From Alphaproteobacteria bacterium (GTDB lineage: Bacteria > Pseudomonadota > Alphaproteobacteria > Micropepsales > Micropepsaceae): a stretch of DNA of 35,495 nucleotides. The position numbers and the translations under genes are program-made. Below, piece after piece: positions 7,931 to 16,337 of the stretch; the first letter of the stretch is position 1; each line of letters opens with the position of its first letter. A model generated the notes under the pieces. It ran no database searches. It saw only the letters and a list, made by a program, of their open reading frames with translations, and was not told where the DNA came from. The stretch is from assembly GCA_003131925.1 (NCBI GenBank), contig PKWC01000255.1, positions 3,973-39,467 on the forward strand. The letters run 5' to 3'.

Positions 7931-8071
7931 GATCGTCTCCTGCAGTTGCAGTCCAACCCTCCGCTGGACACGTTGGTTGTGCGCGGCAGCGACCGCGTCT
8001 TTGCGCGTCTCGCAATTCTCGGCTCGTGCGAAGCTGCGCGAGCCTTGCCGCATCCGTCTAAGCTAATGAGC

Positions 8072-8098
8072 GGCGAAGCAGAGAGTTCCTCTGCCGCC
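8072..8098 (-). terminator. Stem-loop downstream of the prolyl oligopeptidase gene
   Basis: The inner arms 8078-8083 and 8089-8094 enclose a five-base loop. The outer arms 8072-8075 and 8095-8098 extend the stem across a two-base AA bulge. It lies about 95 bases beyond the peptidase stop. There is no T run after it, so it is a weak terminator candidate or simply a structured leader element of the next gene. Confidence 0.3.
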
Positions 8099-8191
8099 CT
8101 GCGCTAAGCCAAGGAAATTGCTTGCGAATTGTTGGCCGCGAGAAGGCCCGAATTGCGTCTCAATTGCGGCACCAGTCGCAACGCGGTGAAC

Positions 8192-10378
8192 TCACTTCAT
8201 CGCGGTCTGATGCGTGACGGCGAGCTGATCGAAGAGGAAAGCCAGCTCATCTGTTTGCTCTGCGATGCGCTCGGAAAGAGAACTTCCGATGCCGTGACCG
8301 GAATTCGCGCTCGTGCGCAACAGGATCACGCGGCCCGACGATGTTGCCGACTGCAGCGCCGCAGCAAACTTGCGCGAGTGCATCGGATTGACGCGCCCGT
8401 CCGTCGCGCCGGTCAACATCAGCACCGCCGGATAGGCCGTGCCTTTGCTGACATGGTGATACGGTGAATAGGCGTAGAGCGCACGGAATTGATTGGCATC
8501 CTTCACCGTGCCGAATTCGGTGGTGTTGAACGAACCGTTGGGATCGAGCTCCACGCGCACCATGTCGTAGATGCCGACGGCCGAAACGACGGCGCGCGCG
8601 AGATCGGGGTGCTGGGTGATCGTCGCGCCCATCAGCAATCCGCCATTGGAGCCGCCCATCAGTGCGAGCCTGTCATGCGAGGTGTAGTGCTGCGCAACCA
8701 GATACGCGCCGGCAGCCGCGAAATCGTCGAAGACATTCTGCTTCTTCGTCAGCATTCCTTCCTGGTGCCACCGCTCGCCATATTCGGCGCCGCCGCGGAT
8801 GTTGGCGACGACATAGACTCCGCCCGCATCGAGCCAGAGACGCCTCATCGCGCCGAGGAACGCCGGTGTCATGCTGATGCCGTAGCCGCCATAACCGTAG
8901 AGAAGCATCGGGTTGGATCCGTTCTGCTTCGTACCCTTCTTCTCGATGATATTGAGCGGAATGCGCGTGCCGTCCTTTGACGTGGCGAATACGCGCTTCA
9001 CCTCGGCGTCCGCGAAGGAAACGGGCGACGTGACCCTCAATCCTGTTTCCGTGGTCTTGCCCGTCGCGGAATTCCAGCTCTCGAAATAGCGGGGCCGGAG
9101 ATAAGTCGAAACGTCGAACAGCACCTCGCCGGTTGCGAGCGGCTCGATTTCAGAATTGGCGGAAACTTGCGGCAGCGGCAGACTGCCTTCGGGCGTTCCG
9201 TCCAGCCCGAACATCCGCACATCGTTGGGACCGCCGACAATATCGCGCACGAAGAGTCGTGTCTGCGAAAGCGAAAGGTCCTGCACATGCTCCTCGGCCC
9301 CGCCGGAGAGAATGGCGATCTGGCTCTCGGGAACGATCACCTTTCCCTGTGCGAGCTTCGCGCTTCCGTACGGCGCCGCGAGCTTGACGATCTTTCCGTT
9401 CGGCGCGTTGGCGCGCGAGATACCGTAAAGCCCATCGTCGGGACCGATGGTGGCGTAGACAATGCGATCGGCATAATCGGCGACCTGAAGCGGCGGCTTG
9501 CCGTCGAGGAGCACATAGTGAGCCCATTCGCCGCCGTCTCCGCGTTGAACGGAAGCGAGAACAGCCGGCCGGTCATAGCGATTGTCGAGGAACACCTCGG
9601 AGACGCGCTCGAGACCGTCCTTCTGTTCGAGCACCAACGCGTCTGTGTTCCAGTCGCCGCCGAGGCGGTGGAGATAGACCTGCATGTTGAAATGCTGATC
9701 GGCGGCGGGCGCATCGGGCCCCGGATAGCGCGTGTACCAGAACGACTTGCCGTCCTGCGACCAGGCGAGGCTGCCGCCTGCCGTCGGGTATTGGACGCGT
9801 GGAATCGGCGCGCCGATTTCCTTTCCGCTCGCCACGTCGAAAATGTGCAGCGTGCCGTCCTCGCTGCCGTTCTTCGACAGCGACACCGCCGCACGAGTCC
9901 CATCGGGCGATGGGACGAACCAGTCAATTGCGGTCAGGCCCTTGGAGTCCATCGCATTGGGATCGAGCACGATTCTACGGCTCGACGGATCCGCCTTTGC
10001 ATTGAGCGCGACAAGCATGGGCTGCTGCCTGGCCGGATCGTTGTACATCGCGAAGACGGCGGTGCCTCTCGCGGTCAGTTCGGAATAGGCGGGCGAGGTC
10101 GCCGTGATGAGCTTTGTCAGCTTTGCCTTGATCCTGGCTTCGCTCGGCAGGGCGTCCAGATAGGCGCGCGTACGTACATTCTGCGCATCGCTCCACGACT
10201 TCACGCCAGGATCGGCAGGATTTTCCAGCCAGCGATAGGGATCGGCCACTTTCACGCCCTGGATCGTATCGATCGTCGAACCAGCCGGCGTTGAAGGCGG
10301 CGGCGGAACGAACGCGGCCATCGCCGCACCGGCGGCCAGACCAAAGGCGAGAATGCCGAAGCGGGCGAAAAGGGACAT
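8192..10378 (-). CDS. Secreted prolyl oligopeptidase (S9A family serine peptidase)
   Basis: A 728-residue peptidase that cuts short peptides after proline. The N-terminus is a signal peptide (LFARFGILAFGLAAGAAMAA), so the enzyme is periplasmic or secreted. The start at 10378 is chosen because it begins this signal. The order is a short N-terminal segment (DPYRWLENP, the conserved S9A opening), a seven-bladed propeller at about 95-430, and a C-terminal alpha/beta hydrolase domain. The catalytic triad is visible as Ser577 in GGSNGG, Asp660 in GATDGRVNP and His695 in NSGHGIG. The length and triad spacing match the family. It appears to be a single gene, separated by 100 bp from the upstream DUF4403 gene. 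Confidence 0.93.
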   Translation of the reverse strand: MSLFARFGILAFGLAAGAAMAAFVPPPPSTPAGSTIDTIQGVKVADPYRWLENPADPGVKSWSDAQNVRTRAYLDALPSEARIKAKLTKLITATSPAYSELTARGTAVFAMYNDPARQQPMLVALNAKADPSSRRIVLDPNAMDSKGLTAIDWFVPSPDGTRAAVSLSKNGSEDGTLHIFDVASGKEIGAPIPRVQYPTAGGSLAWSQDGKSFWYTRYPGPDAPAADQHFNMQVYLHRLGGDWNTDALVLEQKDGLERVSEVFLDNRYDRPAVLASVQRGDGGEWAHYVLLDGKPPLQVADYADRIVYATIGPDDGLYGISRANAPNGKIVKLAAPYGSAKLAQGKVIVPESQIAILSGGAEEHVQDLSLSQTRLFVRDIVGGPNDVRMFGLDGTPEGSLPLPQVSANSEIEPLATGEVLFDVSTYLRPRYFESWNSATGKTTETGLRVTSPVSFADAEVKRVFATSKDGTRIPLNIIEKKGTKQNGSNPMLLYGYGGYGISMTPAFLGAMRRLWLDAGGVYVVANIRGGAEYGERWHQEGMLTKKQNVFDDFAAAGAYLVAQHYTSHDRLALMGGSNGGLLMGATITQHPDLARAVVSAVGIYDMVRVELDPNGSFNTTEFGTVKDANQFRALYAYSPYHHVSKGTAYPAVLMLTGATDGRVNPMHSRKFAAALQSATSSGRVILLRTSANSGHGIGSSLSERIAEQTDELAFLFDQLAVTHQTAMK

Positions 10379-10478
10379 GAGGGCTCTCCGGAAGGCCGGC
10401 AGACGCACCGGCGAGAACGAGCCGTTTTTACACGATTTCAGAAGAGCGTGTCATCCCCACGTCTGCCGTTACATTCTC

Positions 10479-12065
10479 TCAAGGATGAATTTTCTCAAGC
10501 GTCGCGCTGACATCGGCGTCGAAAAGGCCTTCGACGACGAAATTGTCTGGTAGCAACGCGATCCGGCCGAGACGCAGATCGTCATCGGCGACTTCGATCT
10601 TCACTCCGCCCGTATTCTTCGGATCTTTGATCGCCTCATCAACTTTTGAGCGAGCATCGCGGACGAGCAGCGACAGGTCGTATGAATAGGCTTTGCCGAT
10701 CGCCTGTGGCAGCCCGTTGCGGATCGCAGCGGAGAGAGCCCACAGGCGGCTGCCGATCTTGCGCGTCATCGCGAAATTGCGCAGCCGGATCAGGTGGCCA
10801 TCGTTTTCGACCGCGGGCATTGCCGTGAACCACACCGTACCGGTCTGGCCGTGAAGCTTGCCCAGCCCATCGACGCGGAACGTCGCGCTGATCGCAAGCC
10901 GGTTGGTGCTCGGAAAGAACTCCATCCCGGTCGGCGTGATCGCCTGAGCTCCGGACTTGACCGGTTTGCCGATGATGTTCGCAGATGCCGCAGCCGCAAG
11001 AAGGGGATAGGGAATCGCAATCGGCACGGCGAGAGAAAACTTTCCCGGCTGCGGCGGCAACGGAGCGTTCTCCGGAAGCTCGCCTGGACCCGCATCAGCT
11101 GGCTTGGTGGCCGACACGCTGGTCGCCGCTTCCAGCCGCGCGACGAGCTTGATCCCGTCATCTCCCACCTGCACGCCCGGAACCGAAAGCGATTTTGGCT
11201 CGACGCTCGCAAAGAAGGTTGGCGAGTTGCCGAGCGTGATCGGAAGCGACCAGGTTTTCCAGACCTGTTTCAGCTGGTCGCGGATCTTGTCGCAGGGGAT
11301 TTTGCCATTGATCTCGTCGACCTGGCTCTGAAGGGAACGGTTGATCTGCTCCGTCATCATGGCGCCGGCGGGAAATTTCCACGGTCCGATGCATGCCTTG
11401 AGCCCGCTGCCGGCGTCGAGGCAGCTCCGCCCGATGATGTCGATATCGGGCGGCGTGCCCCAGGCGAAATGCGTGACCGCCTGTTCGAGCTTCGGGCAGT
11501 ACGATTTGTCGAGCCGCACCATCCCCGAAATCGATACGACGAAGGTCCCGCTGAAATTCTTGTTGTTGATTTGTACGGCCTTGGCGAGACCTCCGGCGAA
11601 ACCGCCATTGCCGTCGAACTTGACGGGCACAGCGATGGCGATTCCCTGTCCGCCCCGCTTGACGGTGATGTTGCCGTTGCGCACGGCGTTCACGTGCCAA
11701 TCGAAATCCGCGCAGCCCTTGAACAAGGTGACATTTACAGACGGCGCAGACGAAGAAGACGGAGCCGAAGAGCCGAATCCGAGCTGACTGCAGCCAATCC
11801 TCGTGTGTCCCGATCGTGGTCCCGAAAAACGATCAGCCGCGGCATTCGCGGCATCGGCCAGCACATCGTAAGTGACGGTGAGGCTGGGCTGGAGGGTGCT
11901 CGTGCGTGCCTGGAATTCGGTCGTCGCGGCGCTGCGGGGCGGTTTCTCAGACAGAAGCGGGGCGGTTTCGGCGGCGGCGTGCGAAACGAGAGCCGCCAGA
12001 ACAATCATGGCAGGCGTCGTTGCAGCGGTCTTTGAAATTCGGAGTCCATTCCCCAACCTGGCCAT
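10479..12065 (-). CDS. Exported DUF4403 family protein
   Basis: A 528-residue protein with an N-terminal signal (PAMIVLAALVSHAAA, cleavage near residue 32). The body matches the DUF4403 pattern. It has a first module with LTVTYDVLADAANAAADR and a Cys-containing region (CSQLGFG, CADFDWHV). A middle part has WKTWSLPITLGNSPTFFASVEPKSLSVP, and a second half has VPIAIPYPLLAAAASANIIG. The family probably has a tandem lipid-binding-like beta fold and no established function. The start at 12065 is backed by GAGGG eight bases upstream. That ribosome-binding site lies inside a LexA-like box (12071-12085). The gene is divergent from the exonuclease-ligase pair. Confidence 0.75.
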   Translation of the reverse strand: MARLGNGLRISKTAATTPAMIVLAALVSHAAAETAPLLSEKPPRSAATTEFQARTSTLQPSLTVTYDVLADAANAAADRFSGPRSGHTRIGCSQLGFGSSAPSSSSAPSVNVTLFKGCADFDWHVNAVRNGNITVKRGGQGIAIAVPVKFDGNGGFAGGLAKAVQINNKNFSGTFVVSISGMVRLDKSYCPKLEQAVTHFAWGTPPDIDIIGRSCLDAGSGLKACIGPWKFPAGAMMTEQINRSLQSQVDEINGKIPCDKIRDQLKQVWKTWSLPITLGNSPTFFASVEPKSLSVPGVQVGDDGIKLVARLEAATSVSATKPADAGPGELPENAPLPPQPGKFSLAVPIAIPYPLLAAAASANIIGKPVKSGAQAITPTGMEFFPSTNRLAISATFRVDGLGKLHGQTGTVWFTAMPAVENDGHLIRLRNFAMTRKIGSRLWALSAAIRNGLPQAIGKAYSYDLSLLVRDARSKVDEAIKDPKNTGGVKIEVADDDLRLGRIALLPDNFVVEGLFDADVSATLEKIHP

Positions 12066-12070
12066 AGTCT

Positions 12071-12085
12071 GTTCCCTCTCGGTTC
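12071..12085. promoter_or_regulatory. Candidate LexA (SOS) box, GTTC-N7-GTTC
   Basis: The sequence GTTC, seven bases, GTTC exactly matches the published alphaproteobacterial LexA consensus. It sits in the 178-bp divergent region between the DUF4403 gene (minus, 5 bases upstream of its ATG) and the exonuclease-ligase operon (plus, 158 bases upstream of its ATG). A DNA-repair operon is a sensible LexA target. Caution: the seven-base spacer also contains the DUF4403 ribosome-binding site, which could produce part of the pattern by itself. Confidence 0.4.
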
Positions 12086-12243
12086 CGGAATATTCGGAGC
12101 GTGCGTGCCGACACCGCCCTTAACGTTTGAGAAGCCGTTTGCGTTTGCGAGTGCCTGATTTGCATCCATCTGCGCCACCGCCAGCCTTGCTCGCCGTTCG
12201 ACCGCTTGCTTCGCGCAAGCGCGAATGAGCACGTTTAAGAGCG

Positions 12244-13254
12244 ATGACCAGACCCGAAGAGCTGCTTCGCCCGACGCCGAACGGGCTCCATTGCCCGCCG
12301 GGCGATTTCACCATTGATCCGGTTCGTCCGGTGCCGCGCGCGGTAATCACGCACGGTCACGGCGATCACGCGCGGCCGGGCCATGGCGCGGTGCTGGCGA
12401 CCCGCGAGACGCTCGCCATCATGGCGGCGCGCTACGGAGAAGGGTTCGCGGAAACCGCACAGCCCGTCCGCTACGGCGAGACCAGTTCGCACAATGGCGT
12501 GGAGGTAACCCTGGTGCCCGCCGGGCACGTGCTCGGCTCGGCGCAGATCGTGCTGCGCTGGAAAGGACTCACCGCCGTCGTTTCGGGCGATTACAAACGC
12601 CGCCGCGACCCGACCTGTGCAGCGTTCGAGCCGGTGCCCTGCGACGTCTTTGTGTCCGAGGCGACATTCGGCCTGCCCGTCTTCCACCATCCCGACGACG
12701 CGGGCGAGATCGCCAAGCTGCTCAAATCCGTCGCGCAGTTTCCCGGGCGCGCCCATCTCGTCGGCGCCTACGCGCTCGGCAAGGCGCAGCGCCTGATCTG
12801 TCTGCTGCGCGAAGCAGGATACCAGAAAACAATATTTGTTCACGGCGCGCTTGCGACACTGAACGCGCTCTATGAAGCACATGGCGTCAGCCTGGGTCCG
12901 CTCGCGCCTGCCACCACCGAAACGCGCGATGCGTTTGCGGGCGAGATTGTTCTTGCTCCACCCGACGCACTTGCCGATCGTTGGTCGCGCCGCTTCGCCG
13001 ATCCGCTGCCTGTCTTTGCCTCAGGCTGGATGCGCGTGCGGGCGCGCGCGCGGCAGCGACAGGTGGAATTGCCGCTGGTGATTTCCGATCACGCCGATTG
13101 GGACGAGTTGACGCAGACATTCCGCGAGCTTCACCCCGAACAGGTGTGGCTCACCCATGGCGAGGACCAGGCACTGCTGCGCTGGGCTTCACTGAACGGC
13201 ATCACGGCGCAGACGCTGTCGCTCGTGGGTTACGGCGAAGAGGAAGGCGGGTAG
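12244..13254 (+). CDS. Ligase-associated DNA exonuclease (metallo-beta-lactamase/beta-CASP-like)
   Basis: A 336-residue nuclease of the group named 'ligase-associated DNA exonuclease', related to mRNA 3'-end processing factors. The zinc-binding HxHxDH motif is seen as HGHGDH (residues 37-42). Later metal-site segments include VPAGHVLGSAQ, VVSGDYKRRRDPTC, and ISDHADWDEL near the C-terminus, and the chain nears its end at VWLTHGEDQALLRW. It is thought to process DNA ends for the neighbouring ligase in repair. The ligase GTG follows its stop codon with no gap, so the two form one operon. The two usual extra partners of larger versions of this locus, a DEXH helicase and a phosphoesterase (PdeM), are not present here. 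Confidence 0.9.
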   Translation: MTRPEELLRPTPNGLHCPPGDFTIDPVRPVPRAVITHGHGDHARPGHGAVLATRETLAIMAARYGEGFAETAQPVRYGETSSHNGVEVTLVPAGHVLGSAQIVLRWKGLTAVVSGDYKRRRDPTCAAFEPVPCDVFVSEATFGLPVFHHPDDAGEIAKLLKSVAQFPGRAHLVGAYALGKAQRLICLLREAGYQKTIFVHGALATLNALYEAHGVSLGPLAPATTETRDAFAGEIVLAPPDALADRWSRRFADPLPVFASGWMRVRARARQRQVELPLVISDHADWDELTQTFRELHPEQVWLTHGEDQALLRWASLNGITAQTLSLVGYGEEEGG

Positions 13255-14883
13255 GTGCGCGCCTTCTCACGGCTGCTCGACCGGCTCGCCTTCACCCCTG
13301 CACGCAACGCGAAACTGACGCTGCTGCGCGACTATCTGCGCCAGTCGCCCGACCCGGAGCGCGGCTGGGCCCTCGCTGCGCTCACCGGCGCGCTCGGCTT
13401 CGACGTGGCGAAGCCTGCCGCCATCCGTAAAGCGATCGAATCGCGGATGGATGCGCAATTGTTTGCACTCTCCTATGATTACGTCGGCGATCTCGCGGAA
13501 ACAGTAGCGCTCGTCTGGCCGAAGAAGACCGGGACGAATGCTCAAGCGGATCGGGCGGAACCCCAACTCTCCGAAGTCGTCGACACGTTGCAAAGCGCGT
13601 TGCGTCACGACGTGCAACGCCTGCTCGAGGACTGGCTGGACGCACTCGACGCGGACGGGCGATGGGCGTTGCTCAAGCTTTTGACCGGCGGGTTGCGGGT
13701 CGGCGTGTCCGCGCGGCTCGCAAAGCAGGCGCTTGCGGCACTTGGCAATGTAGATGTCGCCGAAATCGAGGAAATCTGGCACGGCCAGCACCCGCCCTAT
13801 GAAGACCTCTTCGCCTGGCTCGATGGGCGCAGCGGGAAACCCACCCGCGCAGCGCCTGGCCGCTTCCGGCCGGTGATGCTCGCGCAGGCGCTGGACGAAA
13901 CGGCCGATCTCGCGAAATACGACGCGCGTGATTTCGCCGCCGAGTGGAAATGGGACGGCATCCGCATCCAGGCGGTGAGCGAAGGGGGCGTGAAGCGCCT
14001 CTTCAGCCGCACCGGCGACGAGATCAGCCACTCCTTTCCCGATGTGGTCGCAACGCTCCGCTTCGAAGGCGTGATCGACGGCGAATTGCTGGTCGTTCGC
14101 AACGGCGCCATTGCGCCCTTCGCCGACCTGCAGCAGCGCCTCAACCGCAAGACGCCGGACGCGAAAGCGATCGCAAAGTTTCCAGCCGGCATCCGCGCCT
14201 ATGATCTTCTGCTCGCTGGCGAAACGGATCTGCGCACCTTGCCCTTCCGCGAGCGACGGGCGCGGCTCGAATCGTTTGTCGCCCGCGCGAAGGTGCCGGG
14301 ACTCGGTCTCTCGCCTCTCATCCCCTTTGATAGCTGGCCCGCGCTGGCGGCATTGCGCGCAAACCCACGCGCGGCCGATGCGCGTCTCGCAGAAGGTTTG
14401 ATGTTGAAGCGCTGGGATTCGATGTACGAAGCTGGGCGCCCAAAAGGACCGTGGTTCAAATGGAAGCGCGATCCGCATCTGATCGACGCCGTGGTCATGT
14501 ACGCGCAGCGTGGCCACGGCAAGCGCTCGAGCTACTATTCGGATTACACGTTCGGTGTCTGGCGTGAGGATGCGAGCGGCGAGCGGACGCTGACGCCCGT
14601 CGGCAAGGCCTATTTCGGTTTCACCGACGAGGAGCTAAAGGCGCTGGATAAATTCGTGCGCGACAACACGACCGAACGGTTCGGTCCGGTGCGCGCGGTG
14701 CGCGCGGACAGGGATTTCGGCCTCGTGCTCGAGATCGCCTTCGAGGGTTTGCAGCGCTCGACCCGCCACAAATCTGGCGTCGCCATGCGCTTCCCGCGCA
14801 TCAGCCGCATCCGCTGGGACAAGCCGGCGCGGGAAGCCGATGAACTTGCGACGCTTGAGCGCATGCTGGACGCGCGCAGTTAA
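13255..14883 (+). CDS. ATP-dependent DNA ligase (exonuclease-associated type)
   Basis: A 542-residue ligase that seals DNA nicks using ATP. The N-terminal DNA-binding domain spans about 1-200. The nucleotidyltransferase domain has the adenylated Lys232 in motif I (KWDGIR), motif III with EGVIDGELLV near 271-280, motif IV EGLMLKRWDS and motif V WFKWKRDP. The OB-fold domain follows to the C-terminus, which includes GVAMRFPRISRIRWD. The start is GTG directly after the exonuclease stop, with AGAGGAAGG as ribosome-binding site. Size and partner match the ATP-dependent ligases found beside the exonuclease, not LigD, as no primase or 3'-phosphoesterase domain is present. The role is probably DNA damage repair, extra to the essential NAD-dependent LigA. 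Confidence 0.93.
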   Translation: MRAFSRLLDRLAFTPARNAKLTLLRDYLRQSPDPERGWALAALTGALGFDVAKPAAIRKAIESRMDAQLFALSYDYVGDLAETVALVWPKKTGTNAQADRAEPQLSEVVDTLQSALRHDVQRLLEDWLDALDADGRWALLKLLTGGLRVGVSARLAKQALAALGNVDVAEIEEIWHGQHPPYEDLFAWLDGRSGKPTRAAPGRFRPVMLAQALDETADLAKYDARDFAAEWKWDGIRIQAVSEGGVKRLFSRTGDEISHSFPDVVATLRFEGVIDGELLVVRNGAIAPFADLQQRLNRKTPDAKAIAKFPAGIRAYDLLLAGETDLRTLPFRERRARLESFVARAKVPGLGLSPLIPFDSWPALAALRANPRAADARLAEGLMLKRWDSMYEAGRPKGPWFKWKRDPHLIDAVVMYAQRGHGKRSSYYSDYTFGVWREDASGERTLTPVGKAYFGFTDEELKALDKFVRDNTTERFGPVRAVRADRDFGLVLEIAFEGLQRSTRHKSGVAMRFPRISRIRWDKPAREADELATLERMLDARS

Positions 14884-14899
14884 GCGTATGCGATCAATC

Positions 14900-14917
14900 G
14901 CAGTTTGCGAAAACTGC
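14900..14917. terminator. Stem-loop between convergent ligase and lipoprotein genes
   Basis: A seven-base stem (14900-14906 with 14911-14917) is closed by a GCGA (GNRA) tetraloop. It lies exactly in the 42-bp gap between two convergent genes. The AAA/TTT at the loop end and its position suggest a short two-way terminator, though no long T run follows on either strand. Confidence 0.4.
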
Positions 14918-14925
14918 CGCCGCCG

Positions 14926-15198
14926 TTAGAGATGCAATTCGACGACGGTGACGGCATCGGCCGTCGGGTGGTAAGGCGAGTTCACAGCCGGCGTTGGCTC
15001 GTACATCTGCTGGTTTTGCAGATATTGCGTGGACACCTGTTCGCGTTCTTCGGCGAGCTGGCTGCGGCAACCGGAGTAAGCTTCCGTTCCGCGATCCGCG
15101 CCGCCCGAACGGCAAACTGCATCGTCATTTGCAGCCATGCGGGACGCGCATCCCGGCAACAGAAGAAGCAACGTTAACGCAAGCAGTCCCGATCTCAT
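14926..15198 (-). CDS. Small lipoprotein of unknown function
   Basis: A 90-residue protein with a classic lipoprotein signal: MRSGLLALTLLLLL followed by the lipobox LPGC, with lipid-modified Cys17. The mature chain is hydrophilic, has two further cysteines (CRSGG and GCRSQ), a Gln/Glu-rich stretch (RSQLAEEREQVSTQYLQNQQ) and a Pro/Tyr-containing end. It should be anchored in the inner or outer membrane. The start at 15198 is preferred over 15204 because GAGGG is seven bases upstream. The family is not recognised. The gene stands alone, with the DUF2891 operon end on one side and the convergent ligase on the other. Confidence 0.65.
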   Translation of the reverse strand: MRSGLLALTLLLLLPGCASRMAANDDAVCRSGGADRGTEAYSGCRSQLAEEREQVSTQYLQNQQMYEPTPAVNSPYHPTADAVTVVELHL

Positions 15199-15317
15199 GT
15201 CCATGCCCTCGAATCGGTGGCCACGACCCACGTCGCGCCATTCCGCTTTCCGTATAGAGCCTCGGCGTTAGCGGCAGGCTAACGGGTTTCCGTGCCTTTT
15301 ATTCAGCACACGTTTTG

Positions 15318-16337
15318 TCAGGCAGCGGGTGGATCGGAATCCATCGCGAGCAGGGCGAAGCTCGCCAGCCAGTGCTCGCCCATATAGTCGCCTGTCACAT
15401 GCGGAAGCGCGCTGTCCAGATGCCGGTCAATCGCATATTTAATGCGCCCGCGCGCGTCCTGATCAGCGACCGCGTCCACGATCAGGTTCCAGCACCAGGC
15501 GCGCGACAGGTTGAGCCCGTCGAGATGCGCGATCTTGCCATCGCTGCGGTCGCTGACGAAAGCCGGCGAAAACAGCGGCGCGGGTTCGCCCTGCGCGAGG
15601 CGTGGAAGGAATCGCGTGAACCACCGCGCGAAACCGTCGCGCCCAAGAACTTTGCGCATGCAAGCGGCTTCGACAAGCGTCGAGGAAAGTAAGTCGTCGC
15701 CGCAGGGCTCCCAGGCCTGACAATCCGTATCGCTCGCGTACCACTGCATTGCCTTCTCCGTACAGAGAGTGGCGAATGACGGGTTGTCGATGGTGCGCGC
15801 GTAGTCGAGTGCGAGAAGAAGCGCGAATGCCGTGTTGGCGTGCGTGCCTGCGCGCACGGGATAGGTGGCAAGCGGAAGCCACGCTTCGAACCTGCGTTCG
15901 AACGCCCGCGCGAGCGGCGCGACTTCGCGGCTCCAGCGCCTGCCTTCTTCACTTCGGTGGCGTGCAACCTCACCGGCCAGCATCAGCGCCCACGCCCAGC
16001 CATAAGGCCGTTCGAATCCGCGGCTTTCGGCGCGGGCGAGATAGGCAATCTCGCCCGCAATGTTCTGCGATGTGAGCTGCACATCGAAAAGCGCACGGAT
16101 GCGGTTGCGCTCTGGCAGTTGCGAAAAGCGCCTGTAGAGCCGCGCAAGGAGCCAGGTGCCGTGCACGCAGGAATGCCAGTCGAAGCTGCCAAAGAATACC
16201 GGATGCAGCGCGCGCGGCCTCTTCACATCGAGGGGGCCGCCCATCACATGGTCGAGTTTGTTCGGCCATTCGCGTCCGACATGGCCGAGAGCGGCCTGCG
16301 CGAAACGCGAAGCGATGTCCTTCGTCAATGATCTCAT
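15318..16337 (-). CDS. DUF2891 family protein
   Basis: A 339-residue soluble protein matching DUF2891. Family signatures are ALHPVFFGSFDWHSCVHG (about 43-60) at the N-terminus and GDYMGEHWLASFALLA at the C-terminus, with an alpha-helical, alpha/alpha-toroid-like body between. The function is not established. The His/Asp/Glu-rich conserved positions suggest a hydrolase-like or metal-binding site. The ATG overlaps the stop of the DUF979 gene in an ATGA, so translation is coupled. The frame is open for another 370 codons upstream, but that part is only the other frame of DUF979. DUF2891 genes are found with DUF969/DUF979 elsewhere, so a role in handling the imported substrate is likely. Confidence 0.8.
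   Translation of the reverse strand: MRSLTKDIASRFAQAALGHVGREWPNKLDHVMGGPLDVKRPRALHPVFFGSFDWHSCVHGTWLLARLYRRFSQLPERNRIRALFDVQLTSQNIAGEIAYLARAESRGFERPYGWAWALMLAGEVARHRSEEGRRWSREVAPLARAFERRFEAWLPLATYPVRAGTHANTAFALLLALDYARTIDNPSFATLCTEKAMQWYASDTDCQAWEPCGDDLLSSTLVEAACMRKVLGRDGFARWFTRFLPRLAQGEPAPLFSPAFVSDRSDGKIAHLDGLNLSRAWCWNLIVDAVADQDARGRIKYAIDRHLDSALPHVTGDYMGEHWLASFALLAMDSDPPAA

Noticed and set aside
10446..10458. Thirteen-base match to the repeat element of 183-195 in inverted orientation
   Set aside because: The match stops before the hairpin part, so it is not called as a repeat copy. It is mentioned only as a possible decayed remnant.
15266..15284. Hairpin with seven-base arms and a five-base loop between the DUF2891 operon and the lipoprotein gene
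   Set aside because: It is upstream of the lipoprotein start and beyond the DUF2891 stop but has no T run on either strand. It could be a chance structure.
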